Assembly (NCBI RefSeq): GCF_025452235.1
Contig: NZ_CP104965.1
Location: forward strand, 3,840,501 to 3,904,500
Length of the DNA: 64,000 nucleotides
Reading direction: 5' to 3'
DNA from: Devosia neptuniae
GTDB lineage: Bacteria > Pseudomonadota > Alphaproteobacteria > Rhizobiales > Devosiaceae
In this document: positions 1-7,891 of the stretch, one piece after another
How positions within the stretch are numbered: the first letter of the stretch is position 1
How the letters are laid out: every line of letters begins with the position of its first letter
Translations under genes and position numbers: made by a program
The notes under the pieces: model-generated
Databases searched by the model: none
What the model saw: only the letters and a program-made list of their open reading frames with translations
What the model was told of the DNA's origin: nothing

Positions 1-436
1 GGCGGCAGACTTCCTTGGTTTCGAGCGTGCCGGAATCGACTTCGTTAGATGCGACGAATGCCTGCTTTTCGGGCAGGGTATCGAGGTTGACCGGCTGGCG
101 GTTGACATAGACCAGCGGAATGCCCGCATCGGCGGCCAGCTGGGACATGGGCGCAGTGGCGTCGGTATCCACGGCATTGACGATGATGGCATCGACGCCC
201 GAAGCGATGAAGTTCTGGATCTGGCTCATCTGCTTGGACACGTCATTCTGCGCGTCCTCCACCTGCAGCTCGACGCCATCGAGCGTCTTGGCATAGTCGC
301 CCATGCCATTGCGCAATACGGTCAGGAAATTATCGTCGAACGCGGCCATGCTGACCCCGACGGTCTCGGCCATTGCGGCGCCGGTAAAGCTGGTCAGCAT
401 CGTGGTCGCCAATGCGGCCATTACGATCTTCTTCAT
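1..436 (-). CDS. Sugar/cyclitol ABC transporter periplasmic binding protein, partial
   Basis: The first 145 codons are visible; the 3' end lies outside the window. The product starts MKKIVMAALATTMLTS and has a typical Sec signal peptide ending near AMA-ET. The mature part resembles the ribose/inositol class of periplasmic binding proteins (Peripla_BP_4): a beta-strand GVSMAAFDDNFL, a helix, then an ASGVDAIIVNAVDTDAT segment and the sugar-contact stretch IPLVYVNRQP. A GGAGGA ribosome site lies just upstream of the ATG. It follows an IolI-like isomerase on the same strand, so it probably delivers a cyclitol or related sugar for that pathway. The exact ligand is not readable; ribose, inositol or rhizopine are all possible. 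Confidence 0.88.
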   Translation of the reverse strand, partial: MKKIVMAALATTMLTSFTGAAMAETVGVSMAAFDDNFLTVLRNGMGDYAKTLDGVELQVEDAQNDVSKQMSQIQNFIASGVDAIIVNAVDTDATAPMSQLAADAGIPLVYVNRQPVNLDTLPEKQAFVASNEVDSGTLETKEVCR

Positions 437-517
437 TGCTCATTCTCCTCCAAGAGAGCTGGGCGTCCGGTCGCGCCCATTATGTCCGGATCTTTCCCTT
501 GCTCGGGAATTAGTTGG

Positions 518-1354
518 TCACGCGGCCTTCTCCTTGAGCCCCGCGACGATGAAATCCATGCTTTGGCTGATCGCAGCGGCCGGATCGGCCAGGTGACGCA
601 GCTCTTCGGCAAAAGGCTCGAACGAGAGCGGACCAATGTAGCCCCCTGCCCGCAGCGCGGCGATCTGTTCGAGATTGCCGAGGCGATCCTTGGGACCGAC
701 CAGCAGGCGATGGCTGTCGCGCATGTCGCTGACAGCAATCGTCGGGTCATCGACGCCGGAGATGTGGATGAGGCCGGTCAGCTCGGGGAACAGGTCGGGC
801 TCACCCGCGAGGTGATGGTGGAACGTGTCGTGCGTCAGCCGGAACACGTCGCGGCCATCGGCATTGTCGATCGCCTGAACCGCTTCGCGTTTGGAGCGCA
901 GCGAGCAGGTTTCAAAGCCCAGGCACTCGACGAGGCCAATCAATGCACGTTCGCGCAAGATTGGCGCGATCAACGCTAACAGTCCGCTAGCATTTTCGAC
1001 CCTTTGGTGTGCGTCGGCGATAGCACCATCATTGGCCGCAACGAGCACCAGAGCCTGGGCGCCGGCTTGGGCGGCGTAGTCGGCCAGGGCTTCGGCCTCG
1101 GCCAGGCGGGTGGCGGAGGGCTGATTGAATTTCTGTAGGGCATTGATGGAAATGATGGTTACATCATTTGCCCTGGCGAGGGCTTTTACCTCGGCTGCGG
1201 GCGTGCCGTCGAGGATGGCATTGCCGGCAATGTCATTGCGGATTTCGACGCGCGGGGCGCCCAATTGGCGGGCCAGCGCGAAGAATTCGGGCAGCCGCAA
1301 CTGCGGCGCCGACATGTGGTTGATGGCAAAATCCATCGACTGGCTGGTGGACAC
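518..1354 (-). CDS. IolI-like sugar phosphate isomerase/epimerase (TIM barrel)
   Basis: This is an AP-endonuclease-2-like TIM-barrel protein of about 278 residues. The best match by eye is 2-keto-myo-inositol isomerase (IolI): the N-terminal FAINHMSAPQL, the EIRND strand, the ISINALQKFN motif, the metal-ligand Glu in VECLGFET, DTFHHHLAG and the C-terminal GPLSFEPF correspond to the order of conserved blocks in that family. IolI interconverts inososes in inositol catabolism. I chose a GTG start at 1354 because GGGAG lies 8 nt upstream; a longer reading frame reaches a TTG at 1405 and a shorter one starts at ATG 1336. It lies just upstream of the binding-protein gene on the same strand, consistent with one catabolic operon. 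Confidence 0.85.
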   Translation of the reverse strand: MSTSQSMDFAINHMSAPQLRLPEFFALARQLGAPRVEIRNDIAGNAILDGTPAAEVKALARANDVTIISINALQKFNQPSATRLAEAEALADYAAQAGAQALVLVAANDGAIADAHQRVENASGLLALIAPILRERALIGLVECLGFETCSLRSKREAVQAIDNADGRDVFRLTHDTFHHHLAGEPDLFPELTGLIHISGVDDPTIAVSDMRDSHRLLVGPKDRLGNLEQIAALRAGGYIGPLSFEPFAEELRHLADPAAAISQSMDFIVAGLKEKAA

Positions 1355-1437
1355 GCCTCGCACTCCCTGGATCGCCGGGCCGGACCCGATCTTTCGTTGG
1401 ATCAAATGAAATACGGGTTCTGTTCTATTGTCAATGC

Positions 1438-1451
1438 GGAATGTTCATTCC
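1438..1451. promoter_or_regulatory. Inverted repeat upstream of the isomerase gene
   Basis: GGAAT-GTTC-ATTCC, with perfect 5-bp arms, lies about 85 nt upstream of the isomerase start. A second short palindrome, GAATATTC, lies at 1492-1499. They sit in the only promoter-sized gap of the putative catabolic operon. Function as a regulator site is inferred from position. Confidence 0.35.
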
Positions 1452-1508
1452 AAAATATGACAGAATGGACCGCATAATCCGCGGTCAAACGGAATATTCG
1501 TGCGACTA

Positions 1509-1518
1509 GAAACGTTTC
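1509..1518. promoter_or_regulatory. Candidate LacI-family operator
   Basis: GAAACGTTTC is a perfect 10-bp palindrome with the central CG typical of LacI/PurR-family operators. It lies between the stop of the LacI regulator gene and the promoter region of the isomerase/binding-protein genes, so it is a natural target for the adjacent regulator. Confidence 0.55.
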
Positions 1519-1529
1519 AACCGGCGAGA

Positions 1530-2561
1530 CTAGATGTTCTCTGAGACATAGATATCGAAGGGCAAGAAGGTCTGGCCGGCAGAATCGGCGGCGGAATGGG
1601 CCAGCGCCGCCGCCATCAGGCTGACAATGCTGGGGCCCAACGCGGCGAGCGGAGTGCCGATGACGGCGGTGGCGATATTGTCGGCCAAAGCCGCGTGGGT
1701 CACCGGGTTCAGCTCATTGCAGACCAGGGCGATGCGGCCCGCCATACCCTCGTTACGCAGGGCGGTGATGACGCCCTCGGTGCCACCGCCGGCGACATAG
1801 ATGGCCGATAGATCGGGATGGCGGCGCAGCAGATCGAGCGTTGCTTCATGGGCGAGCGCACCGTCTTCGAGGCTAACCTGGGTGTCGATGATCGATAGAT
1901 CAGGCGCCGCCTCGCGCAGATAGGAGCGGAAGCCGATCTCGCGCATTTCATGGCCGTGAAAGCGGTGGCTGCCGACAAAGACCACCACCTTGCCCGGGGC
2001 CTTGGCGGATTTGGCGATCAGCCAGCCGGCCGTGCGGCCGACCTTGCGGTTATTGGTGCCGACATAGCCGCGCCTGATGCCGGCGGCAAAATCCGACAGC
2101 AGCGAAAACACCGGCTTTCCAGCCGCCTCGACCTCCTGCACTGCCGCAGTAACGGCGGGGTGATCCACGGCCACCATGGCGATGGCATCAACGCGCGGCG
2201 CCATTTCGGCCAGCCGCGAAGCGATTTCACCTGGGGTCTGGTTGGCGAGGAAAGCGATGGCAGGAGTGACGCGGAACTGCGTCGGACTGGCGCTGGCCTG
2301 TTGCAGCGCCGTCGCGACGTCCTGATAGAACAACTGATCCGGCCGTTGCAGTAGGAAGCCCAGCCGGTAATGCGGCAGATTTTGCTCAAGCCGGCGGCGG
2401 ATGAGGCCGGAGCCGTGATAGCCGATTTGCTCGGCGGCGCTGAAGACCCGCTGGGCCGTTTCCTGGCGTACCGGCAGGCGGCCATTGAGCACCCGATCGA
2501 CTGTGGCGACGCTCAGATCGGCAATGCGGGCAATATCGGCAACAGTCGGGCGGCGGACCAA
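1530..2561 (-). CDS. LacI family transcriptional regulator
   Basis: About 343 residues. The N-terminus holds the LacI helix-turn-helix (RPTVADIARIADLSVATVDR) and hinge helix, followed by a periplasmic-binding-protein-like effector domain (HPAVTAAVQEVEAAGKPVFSL; GYVGTNNRKVGRTAGWLI). The reading frame opens at a TTG at 2576, but TTG 2561 has GGAG 6 nt upstream and gives the family-typical start only a few residues before the helix-turn-helix, so I prefer it. It is followed on the same strand by the isomerase and binding-protein genes, with a GAAACGTTTC palindrome between. It probably represses that operon in response to its sugar. The effector is unknown. Confidence 0.9.
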   Translation of the reverse strand: MVRRPTVADIARIADLSVATVDRVLNGRLPVRQETAQRVFSAAEQIGYHGSGLIRRRLEQNLPHYRLGFLLQRPDQLFYQDVATALQQASASPTQFRVTPAIAFLANQTPGEIASRLAEMAPRVDAIAMVAVDHPAVTAAVQEVEAAGKPVFSLLSDFAAGIRRGYVGTNNRKVGRTAGWLIAKSAKAPGKVVVFVGSHRFHGHEMREIGFRSYLREAAPDLSIIDTQVSLEDGALAHEATLDLLRRHPDLSAIYVAGGGTEGVITALRNEGMAGRIALVCNELNPVTHAALADNIATAVIGTPLAALGPSIVSLMAAALAHSAADSAGQTFLPFDIYVSENI

Positions 2562-2712
2562 GGCGATCTCCTGCAAATTTCCATCATACAGGCAAGTGCA
2601 ATAATGATGGCAATGATAGAAACCATCATGCGCGGATTGCGGAAAAGTCGCAAGTTTGCCAGCATCAAAAGCAGGGAATTCGCTAGCGGACTGTTAGCAT
2701 CGAGAGGCACAA

Positions 2713-3792
2713 TTGGCCCAAACTGCGAAACGCGACTACAACCTGCTCGGCCCCAGCTCGGAAGCCGCTATTGCCAGCGGTCTGGCCGCCGCCGAGTGGT
2801 ATCACACCGAGGTCGACCGCAAGCAGATGAAGGCGCTGATGCAGCGCTCGGACGGCCCGGCGATCCGCGACACCGTGATCTGGCTCGGCTCCATGCTGGT
2901 GCTGGCGGCAGGCGGTATCTACTTCTGGGGCAGTTGGTGGGCCGTGCCGTTTTTCCTAGGCTATGGAGTACTTTACGGCTCGGCCTCGGACTCCCGCTGG
3001 CATGAATGCGGGCATGGCACGGCGTTCAAAACGCGGTGGATGAACAACGTCGTCTATCAGATCGCCTGCTTCATGATCATGCGCAATCCGGTGACCTGGC
3101 GCTGGAGCCATGCGCGGCACCATACCGATACGGTGATCGTCGGGCGGGACCCGGAAATCGCCGTGATGCGGCCGCCCGACCTGTTTCGGGTGATCCTCAA
3201 TTTCTTCGGCATCCTCGACGCCGGCTGCGCCATGCTCGACATGGTGCGGAACGCTGCCGGCGTGGTGACGCCGGAGGAGAAGAGCTTCATCCCCGAAATG
3301 GAGCATGCCAAGGTGATCCGCGTGGCACGTATCTGGCTGGCTATCTATCTGGCGACGCTGGCGCTTTCGCTGTGGATGGGGTCGATCTTGCCACTGATGC
3401 TGATCGGCCTGCCCCGGCTCTACGGTGCCTGGCACCATGTGTTGACTGGCCTGCTCCAGCATGGCGGGCTAGCCGACAATGTAACCGACCACCGGCTCAA
3501 TTCCCGCTCGGTGCTGATGAACCCGGTGAGCCGGTTCATCTATTGGAACATGAACTACCATGTGGAGCACCACATGTTTCCCATGATCCCCTATCACGCG
3601 CTGCCGCAACTGCATGAGCTGATCAAGCATGACCTGCCGACGCCGAACAAGTCGATCATCGATGGCTATCGCGAGATGGTGCCGGCGTTTCTGCGGCAGT
3701 TGCGGAATGAGGACTACTTCTTGAAACGGGAGCTGCCGGCGACGGCCAAGCCGTATCGGGAGGAGCTGCATAGTGGGGTGGCGGCGGAGTGA
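2713..3792 (+). CDS. Membrane fatty acid desaturase-like diiron oxygenase (MocD-like)
   Basis: 359 residues with the three histidine boxes of membrane diiron desaturases/hydroxylases: HECGH at about residue 97, HARHH at about 132 and HVEHH at about 282. Hydrophobic segments lie at about 60-95 and 205-240. A TTG start with AGAGG upstream fits the reading frame. The next two genes encode a Rieske ferredoxin and a ferredoxin reductase, which supplies a complete electron chain. In rhizobia the same trio (MocD, MocE, MocF) acts in rhizopine (3-O-methyl-scyllo-inosamine) catabolism. The neighbouring inositol-type isomerase and binding protein support that reading, but the substrate is inferred. A lipid desaturase is the alternative. 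Confidence 0.82.
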   Translation: MAQTAKRDYNLLGPSSEAAIASGLAAAEWYHTEVDRKQMKALMQRSDGPAIRDTVIWLGSMLVLAAGGIYFWGSWWAVPFFLGYGVLYGSASDSRWHECGHGTAFKTRWMNNVVYQIACFMIMRNPVTWRWSHARHHTDTVIVGRDPEIAVMRPPDLFRVILNFFGILDAGCAMLDMVRNAAGVVTPEEKSFIPEMEHAKVIRVARIWLAIYLATLALSLWMGSILPLMLIGLPRLYGAWHHVLTGLLQHGGLADNVTDHRLNSRSVLMNPVSRFIYWNMNYHVEHHMFPMIPYHALPQLHELIKHDLPTPNKSIIDGYREMVPAFLRQLRNEDYFLKRELPATAKPYREELHSGVAAE

Positions 3793-3802
3793 GAAGCAAA
3801 CA

Positions 3803-3835
3803 GAGGTTCCCGCTTTCGCGGGAATGACAGTGTGG
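3803..3835. repeat. Short palindromic intergenic repeat (family 1)
   Basis: It contains TTCCCGC-TTTC-GCGGGAA followed by TGACAGTG. The same unit recurs at 7826-7851, 12851-12937 (a pair), 46957-46990 and, in diverged form, 63559-63638 (a pair), always between genes. It is REP-like. Confidence 0.85.
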
Positions 3836-3846
3836 GTGGAGTGAGA

Positions 3847-4158
3847 ATGGCGCAGTGGATTGAGGCTTGTGGGGCTGGCGATGTGGACGAGGAGGACGTG
3901 ATCCGCTTTGACCATGGGGGGCGGGTTTACGCGATTTATCGCAGTCCCGAGGACCGGTATTTTGCCACGGACGGGCTGTGCACACATGAGCAGATCAGCC
4001 TCGCCGATGGGCTGGTGATGGACGATATCATCGAATGCCCCAAGCATAATGGGCGGTTCAACTATCAGACCGGCGAGGCCAAGGGCGCGCCGGTCTGTGT
4101 GAACCTGCGGACCTATCCGGTGAAGGTTGAGGACGGGGCGGTGTTTATCGAGGTGTAG
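3847..4158 (+). CDS. Rieske [2Fe-2S] ferredoxin (MocE-like)
   Basis: 103 residues, the size of a free Rieske-type ferredoxin. Cluster ligands are CTH (LCTHEQ) and, 16 residues after the His, CPKH (ECPKHNGRF), that is C-x-H...C-x2-H. The ATG has GGAG 6 nt upstream. It should carry electrons from the reductase encoded next to the diiron oxygenase encoded before it. Sequence style (AxGAGDVDEEDVIRFDHGGR, then YAIYRSPEDRYFATDGLC) matches the MocE/naphthalene-dioxygenase ferredoxin group. It is separated from the reductase gene by a palindromic repeat rather than by a tight operon junction. Confidence 0.9.
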   Translation: MAQWIEACGAGDVDEEDVIRFDHGGRVYAIYRSPEDRYFATDGLCTHEQISLADGLVMDDIIECPKHNGRFNYQTGEAKGAPVCVNLRTYPVKVEDGAVFIEV

Positions 4159-4171
4159 GCACCAGCATCGC

Positions 4172-4317
4172 AGTCCCCTCACCCTGACCTTCCGCTGAAC
4201 GCGTCAGGTCTGTCCCTCTCCCACAAGGGGCGAGGGTGGGGCCGGTGGATATTAATGCGCCGAGCCCTCCCTTCTCCCCTCGTGGGAGAAGGTGCCCCGC
4301 AGGGGCGGATGAGGGGA
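4172..4317. repeat. Palindromic repeat cluster (family 2)
   Basis: Two facing blocks of the type CCCTCACCCT...CCCTCTCCC and CTCCC..GTGGGAGAAGGTGCCC...GGATGAGGGG. They lie between the ferredoxin and reductase genes. Related blocks occur at 29516-29750, 31480-31560, 56447-56590, 61490-61590 and 63720-64000. Confidence 0.8.
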
Positions 4318-4332
4318 TTTTTGGAGGACCAT

Positions 4333-5562
4333 ATGAGCCAGCACTATGTAATTGTCGGCGCGGGCGAATGTGGCGCGCGGGCTGCTATGGCACTGCGGGA
4401 GCAGGGATTTGCGGGCGATGTGACGCTGGTGGGTGGGGAGAGCCATCTGCCCTATGAGCGGCCGCCGTTGAGCAAGGAGGGCATGCTGGCGGAGCTGTTT
4501 GCGGCCAAGACCATTGCGACGGCGGAGCGGCTGGCTGAGGCGGGGATTGCGTTTCGCGGCGGGCTTGCTGTTGCGGGGATTGATCGGGAGGGCAAGCGGC
4601 TGGAGGGCGCGGATGGGCGTGTCATTGGCTATGACAAATTGCTGCTGGCGACGGGTGCGGCGCCGCGGCGCCTCCCGGGGGTAGAGGGCGAGCGGATCGT
4701 TTATCTGCGGACGATTGAGGATGCGCTGCGACTGCGCGAAGCGTTGGGCGCGGGCCGGCATTTGGCGGTTATCGGCGGCGGATTTATCGGGCTGGAACTA
4801 GCGGCGAGTGCGCGGCTGCGTGGGGCGGAGGTGACGCTGATTGAGGCCCTGCCCCGGTTGCTGTCGCGCGGGGTGCCCGAGGCGATGGCGCGGCAGATCG
4901 AGGCGCGGCATCTGGCGGGCGGGGTAAAGCTGGTGTTTGGCGATGGCATTGCCGGGATTGCCAGTGGGGCCGAGAGCGCGGTGGTGACGCTGGCGAGCGG
5001 GCGGCGGATCGAGGCCGATCTGGTGCTGGTGGGGATTGGGGCCGTGCCCAATGTGACGCTGGCGGAGGGGGCTGGGCTGGCGATCGAGAATGGGATCGCG
5101 GTGGATCGGCATCTGGCGACGGGCGACCCCGATATCTTTGCGGCGGGGGATTGTTGCTCGTTTCCGCTGGAGATTTACGGCGGGCGGCGGGTGCGGCTGG
5201 AGAGTTGGCGCAATGCGCAGGACCAAGGGAATCTGGCGGCGCGGAATATGCTGGGCGCTGGTGAAGCAATTTCCAGCGTGCCGTGGTTTTGGTCGGATCA
5301 GTATGAGCTAACGCTGCAGATTGCGGGGCTCAGTGGCGAGGGGACGACGGTAGTCCGGCGGGAGCTGGAAGATGGGGCGAGTATTTTGTTTCATCTCGCG
5401 GCGGATGGGCGGCTGGTGGCGGCGAGCGGGCTGGGCGTGGGGAATGCGGTGGCGCGGGATATCCGATTGGCGGAGATGCTGATTGGAAAGCGGGCGCGGC
5501 CGGATGTGGCGGCGCTGGGGGATGCGGGAGTGAAGCTGAAGGGGTTGTTGGCGGCGGCTTAA
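4333..5562 (+). CDS. FAD-dependent ferredoxin reductase (MocF-like)
   Basis: 409 residues. An N-terminal FAD dinucleotide-binding motif is present (VIVGAGECGARAA), as are the YERPPLSK motif of the oxygenase-coupled NADH-ferredoxin reductases, an NADH-binding motif (VIGGGFIGLELA, about residue 147) and the FAD ATG/GD motif (DIFAAGDCC). The C-terminal reductase domain WFWSDQY is intact. The chosen ATG has GGAGG 5 nt upstream; an in-frame upstream extension to 4255 falls inside the repeat and is unlikely. It would take electrons from NAD(P)H and pass them to the Rieske ferredoxin. Its family includes rhizobial MocF and toluene/rubredoxin reductases. Confidence 0.9.
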   Translation: MSQHYVIVGAGECGARAAMALREQGFAGDVTLVGGESHLPYERPPLSKEGMLAELFAAKTIATAERLAEAGIAFRGGLAVAGIDREGKRLEGADGRVIGYDKLLLATGAAPRRLPGVEGERIVYLRTIEDALRLREALGAGRHLAVIGGGFIGLELAASARLRGAEVTLIEALPRLLSRGVPEAMARQIEARHLAGGVKLVFGDGIAGIASGAESAVVTLASGRRIEADLVLVGIGAVPNVTLAEGAGLAIENGIAVDRHLATGDPDIFAAGDCCSFPLEIYGGRRVRLESWRNAQDQGNLAARNMLGAGEAISSVPWFWSDQYELTLQIAGLSGEGTTVVRRELEDGASILFHLAADGRLVAASGLGVGNAVARDIRLAEMLIGKRARPDVAALGDAGVKLKGLLAAA

Positions 5563-5569
5563 GTTTAGG

Positions 5570-5620
5570 GGATACCCCCTCCTAGCCTCCCCCTGATAGG
5601 GGGAGGGATCTCTCCACTCC
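5570..5620. repeat. Short palindromic repeat
   Basis: CCTCCCCCTGATAGGGGGAGG is flanked by ACCCCCTCCTAG. A near copy lies at about 61544-61582 with CCTCCCCTGACAGGGGGAG. It sits between the reductase and the convergent MarR gene and could also act as a terminator. Confidence 0.65.
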
Positions 5621-5642
5621 AGGGCGGAATCGAGGACGCCCC

Positions 5643-6188
5643 CTAGCCTTTCCCGGCTTTTGCCTTGGCTTCGGCGATCCAGCTGCTGAAGCGTTGGAAG
5701 AGGCGGGCGAAGGTGACGAGGTCTTCTTCGGGCCAATCGCCCAAGGCTTCGGCGAAAATGCCCCATTTGTAGGCGCGGATGGCGGCGGCGTGCTGCTTGC
5801 CGAGATCGGTGAGTTCGAGGCCGATGCGGCGAGCGTCGGACTGCGAGGCGACGCGGCGCACGATGCCTTTTTCCACGGCATCCGCCACGACGCGGCTGGC
5901 GCGGGAGGGGTCGATATTGAGGCGTTCGGCAATGAGGCCGACCGTGGCCTCGCCGCCCTCTATGGCGCAGAGTTCGATTGCGGCCAGAATTTCAAGATCG
6001 GCGGCCTCAATATCGAGCTTGAGGTCGCGCAGGGCCATGCGGCCCATTTCGCGACGCTGCATGGAGCGGCGGATGTGGGTCATGACATGGTCGATATCCA
6101 TGGTCGCCTGCGCGGCGGCGGGGCTTAGCCCAAGCCCAATGAGGTGGGCAAGGTGGCTTTCGCGGGCGTCGCTCTCAGTTTTGGCCAT
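5643..6188 (-). CDS. MarR family transcriptional regulator
   Basis: About 181 residues with the MarR winged helix-turn-helix: ATVGLIAERLNIDPSRASRVV as recognition region and the wing SQSDARRIGLELTD. An N-terminal extension of about 40 residues precedes the dimerisation helices. I chose ATG 6188 (GGA upstream); a longer frame begins at ATG 6209. It is transcribed divergently from a drug exporter gene, with fewer than 90 bp between them. That is the usual arrangement of a MarR repressor and its efflux target, so it probably represses the exporter and itself. Confidence 0.9.
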   Translation of the reverse strand: MAKTESDARESHLAHLIGLGLSPAAAQATMDIDHVMTHIRRSMQRREMGRMALRDLKLDIEAADLEILAAIELCAIEGGEATVGLIAERLNIDPSRASRVVADAVEKGIVRRVASQSDARRIGLELTDLGKQHAAAIRAYKWGIFAEALGDWPEEDLVTFARLFQRFSSWIAEAKAKAGKG

Positions 6189-6273
6189 GCTGTTCCATGC
6201 TTTTATCATATATGTGCTATTGACATGTATATGACTCTAGCACAGTTTGGCGCAAATTCAACAGGTGCCCGCC

Positions 6274-7806
6274 ATGACCGCTACAGCTCCCGTCCTCACG
6301 CATCGCCGCAAGATGGTGATCTATGTCCTGGTGCTGGTGGGCATGTTCATGGCCTCGCTCGACATGCAGATCGTGGCGACGGCGCTGCCGACTATTGCAG
6401 CGGATCTGGGCAAGCTCGAACTATTCGGCTGGGTGGGCGCGGCCTATCTGCTGGCGACGGCGGCAGTGACGCCCTTCTATGGCAAGCTGGGTGACCTGTT
6501 CGGGCGCAAGAAGGTGTTCATGGTGGCGATCGGGCTGTTCGTGATCGGCTCGCTGGCCTGCGGCTTTGCCTGGTCCATGGAAAGCCTGATCGCGGCGCGC
6601 GTGTTGCAGGGGCTGGGCGGCGGCGGCCTGATGACCTCGGCTTTCGGCATCATTGCGGACCTGTTCGAGCCGCGCGAGCGGGCGAAATACCAAGGCTACA
6701 GCTCGGCGGTGTTCACCCTGTCGGGGCTGATCGGGCCGGTGGCGGGCGGGGTGATCAGCCAGGCGATCGGGTGGGAATATATCTTTTTGATCAACCTGCC
6801 GATCGGCGTTGCGGTGATTGCCGTGCTAGCTTTGGTGATGCCGAGCTTTGAGACCGGGCGGCAGCCGAGCATTGATTATCCGGGCGGCTTGCTGCTGGCG
6901 GGCGCGGTGACGGCGACGGTGTTCTGGGCCGAGGAAGCGCTGGGCGGCGGCTATGGCGGGGTGATGGTTTACCTGCTGCCGGTGATCGCGCTTGCGGCGC
7001 TTGCCGCCTTTGTACTGGTGGAAAAGCGCGCGGTGGAGCCGATCGTGCCGCTGCATGTGTTGCGCAACAGGACCATTGCGCTGGCGCTGATGATTTCGGT
7101 GATTTCGGGCGTGGCGACGCTGGGCATGCTCAACTATTTCGCGCTGTTTCTGCAGACGGTGACCGGCCTGCCGCCGGCCTATGCGGGGCTGCTATTCTTG
7201 CCCTCGTCGGTTGGCTCGCTCGTGGCGTCGATCGGCACGGGATATATCGTGGCGCGGACGGGGCGGTATAAGCCATTTCCGGTGGCGGCGATGGCGCTGG
7301 GCATTTTGGTCATGCTGGCGTTCTCAACGGTGCATGCCGCCACCCCGATCTGGGTGATCGGGATTTTGATGTTCTTCTTCTCGTTCTCAATCGGTCTGCA
7401 AATGCAGACGCTGATGGTGGCCGTGCAGTCTTCGGCGCCGCGCCGGGATGTGGGTGCAGCGACCGGGACGCTGACGTTGGCGCGGATGATCGGGGCCTCG
7501 CTGGGCCTGGCGGCTAATGGCGGAATATTGACGGCGGGGCTGTTGCGCGGCCAGACGGGGATCTCAGCAGAGACGCTGGCCGTGATGCCGGGGACGATGA
7601 GCGAGATGACGCCAGCGGCGATTGCCACTCTGCCCGCTGCTGCGGCGCAGGAAGTGGTGGAAGTGTTCGCGACGGCCTTCGGCTCGGTGTTCTATTTCGG
7701 CGCGGGGCTGTTTGTGGTGGGGCTGATCTGCGCGCTGCTCGTGGAGAACAAGAAGCTGGAGCAGCATAAGGCTGAGCCGGGGCCGCAGGCGGCTGTGGCG
7801 GAATAG
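6274..7806 (+). CDS. DHA2 family multidrug MFS transporter
   Basis: About 510 residues with 14 predicted membrane segments. MFS motif A is present (GKLGDLFGRKK, about residue 70), as is the LDMQIVATALPTIAADL segment after helix 1 and the motif C-like GPVAGG region. It belongs to the DHA2 (EmrB/QacA-like) group of proton-coupled exporters in the inner membrane. The preferred ATG has AGG 9 nt upstream; in-frame TTG 6247 and GTG 6265 precede it. It is divergent from a MarR gene that probably controls it. The substrate cannot be read from sequence. Confidence 0.92.
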   Translation: MTATAPVLTHRRKMVIYVLVLVGMFMASLDMQIVATALPTIAADLGKLELFGWVGAAYLLATAAVTPFYGKLGDLFGRKKVFMVAIGLFVIGSLACGFAWSMESLIAARVLQGLGGGGLMTSAFGIIADLFEPRERAKYQGYSSAVFTLSGLIGPVAGGVISQAIGWEYIFLINLPIGVAVIAVLALVMPSFETGRQPSIDYPGGLLLAGAVTATVFWAEEALGGGYGGVMVYLLPVIALAALAAFVLVEKRAVEPIVPLHVLRNRTIALALMISVISGVATLGMLNYFALFLQTVTGLPPAYAGLLFLPSSVGSLVASIGTGYIVARTGRYKPFPVAAMALGILVMLAFSTVHAATPIWVIGILMFFFSFSIGLQMQTLMVAVQSSAPRRDVGAATGTLTLARMIGASLGLAANGGILTAGLLRGQTGISAETLAVMPGTMSEMTPAAIATLPAAAAQEVVEVFATAFGSVFYFGAGLFVVGLICALLVENKKLEQHKAEPGPQAAVAE

Positions 7807-7825
7807 GCCAATTCAACCCACCGGG

Positions 7826-7851
7826 TCAGTCCCGCAAAAGCGGGAATGACA
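7826..7851. repeat. Short palindromic intergenic repeat (family 1)
   Basis: Contains TCCCGCAAAAGCGGGAATGAC, a member of the same family as 3803-3835. It lies between two convergent genes, just after the exporter. Confidence 0.8.
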
Positions 7852-7891
7852 CCGTGAATGATCGGGGTTGGAGCGCCGACTGATAGACCCG

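Noticed and set aside
2513..2710. 65-codon minus-strand frame with a hydrophobic stretch upstream of the LacI gene
   Set aside because: It overlaps the LacI coding region in another frame, has no ribosome site I can support and no recognisable family.
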